From Bacteroidaceae bacterium (GTDB taxonomy: Bacteria; Bacteroidota; Bacteroidia; Bacteroidales; Bacteroidaceae), in NCBI GenBank assembly GCA_900769465.1, contig CAAGGT010000143.1:1-9150 (forward strand): a DNA stretch of 9,150 bases, given 5' to 3'. Numbering within the stretch: position 1 is the stretch's first letter; each line of letters starts with the position of its first letter. This document shows, piece by piece, positions 5,779 through 9,150 of this stretch. Position numbers and translations under genes: made by a program. The notes beneath the pieces are model-generated. The model searched no databases, was not told the origin of the DNA, and was given only the letters and a program-made list of their open reading frames with translations.

Positions 5779-6690
5779 TTAGAATATACCGGGCAGGATG
5801 TTAGCAATTATAAGACCTGCTCCGAAGGAGATACCGTTAGCCACCAACGAGTACGCGCCATAGAACAAAACGGGCTTTTCCTTGCCTGTGAGCTTCTTCA
5901 TAAAAGCGGTGTAAAGCGCGGCTTCGATGGCGAAGATTGCAAACTCGAGCATAATGTACCACGCGACGAACGCCCAAGAACCCGAACGGAAATTGATAAT
6001 ATTGAGTAGCACGTTTAGAATGATCTGCGTCACCGTGTTGACTCCAACAAGGAGCAGCAGAGCTTTCTTTCCTCGGAAGCCAAACAACAGAGCTATACCC
6101 ATCTCAATTGCTATCGTGATAAGAATACGGGCAACAAGAGAGAGTATCTCTTGCTTGTACTGATACGATTTATAAGCATCGAGCCTATCATTGTTAGATT
6201 GATTTTCGTCATACTCTACCGAGCCGATGTCAACACCTGCCATATCGACGGTGTAATAAGTATCGAAAGCATATCTTTCGCAAATGCCGCTGACTACGTA
6301 TTTATCTGTTTCGGGATAGTACAGAAGAATTTTGAAGTTGTCGGGGGGATAGTAAGTCCAAGCAAGCTCTTTCTTTTCATTTACCTGCCAACCGATCTGA
6401 AGGAAGTAGTATCCATCTGCATCCTCGTACTCAACAAATGCTCTCCAAATGTCAAGATCAATCAGCTCGTTATAGATATGTTCCTCGTCACCGTCCCACG
6501 CGCTGTTTGGTCCGGTGCTCGGATTCTTCGACAAAAGAGTTCCATAGCAAAGCTCGTCACCCATATTTTCAAATTTAATACGCACCGATGCCTTGGGACC
6601 GGTATCTGCACTTACCGTTATCGGCAGTAAGGTCGATATAAACACAGTGCATATAAGTAGGCATATTATTTTCTTGAAATTATGCTTCAT
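5779..6690 (-). CDS. secreted-domain protein with four C-terminal membrane helices, function unknown
   Basis: 303 residues. A signal peptide (1-28; basic start, hydrophobic core, likely cleavage after 'TVSA') is followed by an extracellular domain of about 150 residues rich in aromatic and acidic residues, including 'DGYYFLQIGW' (92-101) and 'PPDNFKILLYYPETDKY' (115-131). Four membrane helices follow at roughly 181-205, 208-232, 237-263 and 273-303, with a basic loop 'FRGKK' between the first two. I do not recognise the family and see no catalytic motif; a sensing or scaffolding role at the membrane is possible but unproven. The ATG at 6688-6690 lies seven bases from GGAGG, which directly abuts the TAA of the upstream lipoprotein gene (12-base gap), so the two are one operon. 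A terminator follows. Confidence 0.85.
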   Translation of the reverse strand: MKHNFKKIICLLICTVFISTLLPITVSADTGPKASVRIKFENMGDELCYGTLLSKNPSTGPNSAWDGDEEHIYNELIDLDIWRAFVEYEDADGYYFLQIGWQVNEKKELAWTYYPPDNFKILLYYPETDKYVVSGICERYAFDTYYTVDMAGVDIGSVEYDENQSNNDRLDAYKSYQYKQEILSLVARILITIAIEMGIALLFGFRGKKALLLLVGVNTVTQIILNVLLNIINFRSGSWAFVAWYIMLEFAIFAIEAALYTAFMKKLTGKEKPVLFYGAYSLVANGISFGAGLIIANILPGIF

Positions 6691-6702
6691 AATTAGACCT
6701 CC

Positions 6703-7338
6703 TTATTCTCCCCACGTAAGCTCAACGGTCATTTCATTGAAATAATTTAGGAACTCGGTTTCACCCTCGGGCATTGTCAATGCTACGGTGATAATACCGT
6801 CTGCCTTTGCGGTGATTTGTCCTTCAGCATACAGCTTTTTGTATGCGCGACCATCGTAGCCTCCGTGCTGAATAAAGTACAAGGTATCTCCGATTTCCGC
6901 ACTATCAATTTCAGCGGTTAAGGGGAAAGAAATCTCATATCCTGTATCTGTTTTACCAAAGGAAATATTTTCCTCCAATGCTTCAATAAGTCCTGCTTTT
7001 CTATCAAATTTAGCAGGATACGATTCCATAATCTTTACGCTATTATCATCCCAACTCTTTTCGTACTTGAAGTTGATTTTTATAAGATCTCCGGCTTTCA
7101 GTTGATAGGTATGGTCATCGTTTGGTTCGTGTCCATCAAAGCAGGAGCAGCATCCATCGTTTTCGGGAATTTCAACCTCACCGTATTTAGGAATATACAC
7201 CACTAACTGGTTGCTTTCTTCCGAAAATCGTACTACGCCGTAGAACTGTTCGTGATTGTATTTATCTCCTTCACTACACCCGACGAGGCAACACAAAAGT
7301 GTTACCACAGCTAATGCTAACGCCATTATTTTCTTCAT
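6703..7338 (-). CDS. lipoprotein with a Cys-rich loop, function unknown
   Basis: 211 residues from the ATG at 7336-7338. The lipoprotein signal 'MKKIMALALAVVTLLCC' ends in the lipobox 'LVGC' with lipidated Cys21, so the mature protein is anchored to the outer face of the membrane. Residues about 31-110 form a beta-rich segment ('FYGVVRFSE', 'LVVYIPKYGEVEIP', 'LKAGDLIKINFKY') resembling a small OB-like barrel. Inside it sits 'DGCCSCFDGHEP' (61-72), where C63, C64, C66 and H70 could bind metal or form disulfides. The C-terminal half is beta-rich and unrecognised. A longer reading from TTG at 7359 is possible, but the GGAGG at 7347-7351 lies inside that extension, eight bases before the chosen ATG. 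The gene lies 36 bases after the split lipoprotein and 12 before the membrane protein. Confidence 0.85.
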   Translation of the reverse strand: MKKIMALALAVVTLLCCLVGCSEGDKYNHEQFYGVVRFSEESNQLVVYIPKYGEVEIPENDGCCSCFDGHEPNDDHTYQLKAGDLIKINFKYEKSWDDNSVKIMESYPAKFDRKAGLIEALEENISFGKTDTGYEISFPLTAEIDSAEIGDTLYFIQHGGYDGRAYKKLYAEGQITAKADGIITVALTMPEGETEFLNYFNEMTVELTWGE

Positions 7339-7346
7339 TGTGTTGA

Positions 7347-7351
7347 CCTCC
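7347..7351 (-). promoter_or_regulatory. ribosome binding site that fixes the lipoprotein start at 7338
   Basis: GGAGG on the minus strand, eight bases before the ATG at 7336-7338. It overlaps the alternative ATG at 7351-7353 and lies downstream of the TTG at 7359, which rules both out as the main start and gives a standard lipoprotein signal peptide at the very N-terminus. Confidence 0.75.
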
Positions 7352-7374
7352 ATTTTCAAAGCTTTATATCACTT

Positions 7375-7611
7375 TCATTCAGCGTAAAAATACATCGAAT
7401 ACCCATCAAGGCTAATGGGCAAAGTCGGTTCTTCCGTTCCGTCGGCGTATGTGGTCATAGCAACCGTTGCATAGCCCGTTTTGCCGTCTATTGTGATATG
7501 ATAGTCCGTTCCTTCGGGATTTTTGCCCGAAACAGTATAAGTTCCTTCGTATGTCTTACCATTCGTAACATCGGTAATCGTAATCTTGCCATCTTTTGCT
7601 ACGAGAGTCAT
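7375..7611 (-). CDS. C-terminal fragment of the split lipoprotein
   Basis: 78 residues as an open frame, with 'GKITITDVTNGKTYEGTY' and 'DYHITIDGKTGYATVAMTTY', an alternating strand pattern typical of a small beta-sheet domain, ending 'GYSMYFYAE'. It has no signal peptide of its own. Its ATG overlaps the stop of the N-terminal fragment (ATGA), so some coupled re-initiation could occur, but the product would lack export and lipidation signals. Most likely not an independent gene. Confidence 0.5.
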   Translation of the reverse strand: MTLVAKDGKITITDVTNGKTYEGTYTVSGKNPEGTDYHITIDGKTGYATVAMTTYADGTEEPTLPISLDGYSMYFYAE

Positions 7612-7805
7612 TTCAATAATCTTTGCTTCGGATGAATGCTACGTTCTTCATTCGCCGCATCATAAACCACCTGTTCACCCTCGACGTGTCCGATAGTCTG
7701 CATTTTCCACTCGTAATCTTCGATTTTAGGCTTTCCCATTCCGCAAGCGGATAGTGTGAAAATCAGCATTACCACAAGCAGAAGGATAGAAATTATCTTT
7801 TTCAT
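7608..7805 (-). CDS. N-terminal fragment of the split lipoprotein
   Basis: 65 residues: signal peptide with basic start and hydrophobic core, lipobox 'LSAC' at 18-21, then about 40 residues of mature sequence before the shifted tail. Alone it would yield a short lipidated peptide without the folded body. It lies 55 bases after the two-helix membrane protein gene, in the same direction. Confidence 0.5.
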   Translation of the reverse strand: MKKIISILLLVVMLIFTLSACGMGKPKIEDYEWKMQTIGHVEGEQVVYDAANEERSIHPKQRLLK

Positions 7806-7846
7806 TTTTTGATCCTCAATATCCCCTCATATATATAGTCGCTTTT

Positions 7847-7875
7847 TTTGCGATTTCGTTTCACTTTTTCGCAAA
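7847..7875 (-). repeat. 7-bp inverted repeat at the 3' end of the small membrane protein gene
   Basis: On the minus strand TTTGCGA (7869-7875) and TCGCAAA (7847-7853) flank a 15-base loop that covers the stop codon. The second arm can alternatively pair TCGC with GCGA a few bases further on. It is followed by A, not U, so it is not a normal terminator. Chance cannot be excluded. Confidence 0.25.
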
Positions 7876-8088
7876 TTTCTTCTTGCAAATCAGACCTGCG
7901 ATGAAGAACGCCAAGCTCGGCAGAAGATACTCAATCGCATTTATGAGTATATAAACGTACAGAGGTGCTGAACCTAAATAACCGCCGGTGTTGTACTTGT
8001 AGGCATCCACGCCAAAGGCAATGGCAAAGCCCACAACTAACAAGGCAGCCACGATATATAGGAATTTATAGATGTTTTCTTTTTTCAT
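7861..8088 (-). CDS. small two-helix membrane protein, function unknown
   Basis: 75 residues. Helix one spans about 8-27 ('FLYIVAALLVVGFAIAF'), helix two about 45-67 ('YVYILINAIEYLLPSLAFF' and on), joined by a Gly/Tyr-rich loop 'YKYNTGGYLGSAPL'. Both ends are basic (MKKEN; CKKKFAKK), so both termini are probably cytoplasmic with the loop outside. No catalytic motif is visible. The ATG at 8086-8088 is preceded by AAGGAG eight bases upstream and lies 15 bases from the double stop of the repeat protein, so it is co-transcribed with it. I do not know a function; it may be an accessory of the envelope proteins around it. Confidence 0.8.
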   Translation of the reverse strand: MKKENIYKFLYIVAALLVVGFAIAFGVDAYKYNTGGYLGSAPLYVYILINAIEYLLPSLAFFIAGLICKKKFAKK

Positions 8089-8103
8089 AGCGAAAACTCC
8101 TTA

Positions 8104-9150
8104 TTAGTCTATGTCAGCACCCCATACAACCTCGCAATTACCATTCCAACCATCTGCCCATCCTTCAGGTTTGGTTTCATAAGAGGTTTTTATGGTGACA
8201 TCGGTTAAACCGTCAAACACGCCTGCTTCAATAGTTTCAACATAGTCGGGAATTATGATAACCTTTGCCTTGAAATCTTCCAACGAATACTCACGATCGG
8301 ATTTTTTCAATTCAACAGTAGGAACATTTGAATTTTTTTTGCCAATATAATGCGGAACAATCAATTCATTTTCCGAGTACATTTGATTGCAATATAAGAA
8401 ATCTATAAAAACAAGAGTTTCAACATTGGGAAAACTAACGTAATCATAAATTGAATCCGGAACTTTACCTTCACGCATATCAAACGGATGTTGAACAATT
8501 AAGGTATGTGTATAGGGAACTGCAATATAATAATCTCTATATTTTTCACCTTCAAAACGATGAGCGAGTTCAATCACTTTTTTGCCGTTTATATATTCGG
8601 GTATTGCGAGTTCTTCATCGTTCGGAACATCCAAAATATACACACCCTCGCTTGTTCTATCGTTGTAATAATAGGTAAAGCCATCTTCTGTGGTTTTTAT
8701 CCAATCATAGTAATACAGATATGTAATTTCTTCTCCCCACACAACCTCGCAATTACCGTTCCAACCATCCGCCCATCCTTCGGGCTTGGTTTCATAAGAG
8801 GTTTTTATGGTGACATCGGTTAATCCGTCAAACACGCCTGCTTCAATGGTTTCAACATAGTCGGGAATTATGATAACCTTTGCTTTGAAATCTTCCAATG
8901 AGTACTCGCGGTCGGATTTTTTTAATTCGACTGTCGGAACATTTGAGCTTCTTTTTCCGATAAAATGAGGAACCGTAAGCTCATTTTCCGAGTACGATTG
9001 ATTGCAATATAAGAAATCAATGAAGGTTAGATTTGTCAAATTTGGGAAATCAACGTAATATGTAACAGGAGCATCCTCACGAATATCAAATTGATGTTGA
9101 ATGGTCAGCTTTTTTGTGTTCTCACCAACAATGCAATAATGATTCATATA
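8104..9150 (-). CDS. BspA-like leucine-rich-repeat protein, C-terminal part (5' end outside window)
   Basis: The frame stays open to the right edge; the ATG at 9145-9147 is internal, because TAT before it and the residues after it align with 'YRDYYIAV' in the second repeat. So this is at least 348 residues of a larger protein. Numbering from that internal Met, two long repeats (about 1-138 and 203-343) each contain 'FIDFLYCNQ', 'SDREYSLEDFKAKVIIIP', 'YVETIEAGVFDGL' and the closing 'GWADGWNGNCEVVWG'. They are joined by a linker with 'DGFTYYYND' and 'LAIPEYINGKKVIELA'. The 'IPxYVxxIxxGVF' and 'VVWG' patterns are typical of BspA/LRR_5 surface proteins, which often act in adhesion or ligand binding outside the cell; this role is inferred from family. 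The signal peptide, if any, lies outside. It ends in tandem stops (TAA TAA) and is followed by the small membrane protein gene. Confidence 0.82.
   Translation of the reverse strand, partial: YMNHYCIVGENTKKLTIQHQFDIREDAPVTYYVDFPNLTNLTFIDFLYCNQSYSENELTVPHFIGKRSSNVPTVELKKSDREYSLEDFKAKVIIIPDYVETIEAGVFDGLTDVTIKTSYETKPEGWADGWNGNCEVVWGEEITYLYYYDWIKTTEDGFTYYYNDRTSEGVYILDVPNDEELAIPEYINGKKVIELAHRFEGEKYRDYYIAVPYTHTLIVQHPFDMREGKVPDSIYDYVSFPNVETLVFIDFLYCNQMYSENELIVPHYIGKKNSNVPTVELKKSDREYSLEDFKAKVIIIPDYVETIEAGVFDGLTDVTIKTSYETKPEGWADGWNGNCEVVWGADID
8119..8343 (-). repeat. copy 2 of a 75-codon intragenic direct repeat
   Basis: This block repeats 8734-8958 at an offset of 615 bases. The encoded 75 residues differ at only two positions, both at the upstream edge (Lys-Asn here, Arg-Ser in copy 1), while the DNA differs at around twenty mostly silent sites. 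Confidence 0.85.
8734..8958 (-). repeat. copy 1 of a 75-codon intragenic direct repeat
   Basis: Partner of 8119-8343. Flanking sequence outside the block is also related but less alike, including a three-residue length difference near the 'FDxRE' segment. Confidence 0.85.

Larger units (their letters stand above)
7375..7805 (-). pseudogene. small lipoprotein gene broken by a one-base frameshift
   Basis: Two overlapping frames together make one coherent small secreted lipoprotein of about 143 residues. The first (7608-7805) has the signal peptide and lipobox 'LSAC' (Cys21), then 'KPKIEDYEWKMQTI', and ends in an off-looking tail 'IHPKQRLLK'. The second (7375-7611) carries a beta-repeat body. 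Read in its frame upstream of its ATG, the sequence gives 'AKIIEMTLVAKDGK', so restoring one base near 7627-7631 would join 'HP' to 'AKIIE' without a break. I recall clostridial lipoproteins of this type with a 'HPxAK' stretch at this point, which supports a lost base. It could be a real mutation or a sequencing or assembly error. GAGG lies eight bases before the ATG at 7803-7805. Confidence 0.7.

Noticed and set aside
7339..7359. Extended TTG start for the 211-residue lipoprotein
   Set aside because: The extension contains the GGAGG site for the downstream ATG and would place seven extra residues before a normal lipoprotein signal peptide.
8119..8958. CRISPR-like or transposon repeat
   Set aside because: The two long copies lie in frame within one coding region and encode the same protein domain.
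9145..9147. ATG as the true start of the repeat protein
   Set aside because: No ribosome site can be judged at the edge, and the residues on both sides align with the interior of the second repeat, so the frame continues beyond the window.

Overview
The window looks like low-to-mid GC Clostridia (probably a gut Oscillospiraceae/Ruminococcaceae-type genome or a mobile element in one). The reasons are strong AGGAGG-type ribosome binding sites, paired sigma-70-family/membrane 'anti-sigma' genes of a kind common in that class, single-membrane lipoproteins with classical lipoboxes, and a BspA-like leucine-rich-repeat protein. This is inference from style; no rRNA or other taxonomic marker is present. 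Every gene I accept is on the minus strand, so the window reads from right to left.

Right end (9150 to 5779): a probable envelope operon. It starts with the 3' part of a BspA-like repeat protein that enters from beyond the window, followed by a small two-helix membrane protein, a small lipoprotein split by a one-base frameshift, a 211-residue lipoprotein, and a 303-residue protein with a signal peptide, an extracellular domain and four C-terminal membrane helices. Spacing is tight and a hairpin terminator (5742-5766) closes the unit.

Middle (5644 to 2539): two paralogous sigma-factor modules in tandem. Each has a sigma-70-family ECF-like sigma factor whose stop codon overlaps the start of a single-pass membrane protein with a short cytoplasmic N-terminus, the usual layout for a sigma factor and its membrane regulator. 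Each module ends in a hairpin (3857-3886; 2487-2517). The first module to appear in coordinates (sigma at 3186-3743) has an excellent sigma-A promoter (TTGAAA, 17 bp, TATAAT). Both sigma genes share a 19-bp upstream box that may be an ECF promoter element or operator.

Left end (2114 to 1): the most notable gene. A long open frame of at least 704 codons runs off the left edge. It has a strong Shine-Dalgarno sequence and a sigma-A promoter (TTGAAA, 17 bp, TAAAAT). Its product carries the signature of the two-double-psi-beta-barrel polymerases of the eukaryotic RNA-silencing RdRP (QDE-1/RDR) and phage YonO type: a 'DGxxLLD' segment, a lysine segment that may match the first barrel, an 'ARSPHITMGNLYIV' segment resembling the RdRP 'RNPCxHPGDIRV' motif, and a metal-binding loop GCDYDSD where the family norm is DxDGD. 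It is visibly richer in G+C than the rest of the window and is separated from the sigma modules by about 420 non-coding bases holding two hairpins, so it is probably an independent, perhaps horizontally acquired, unit.
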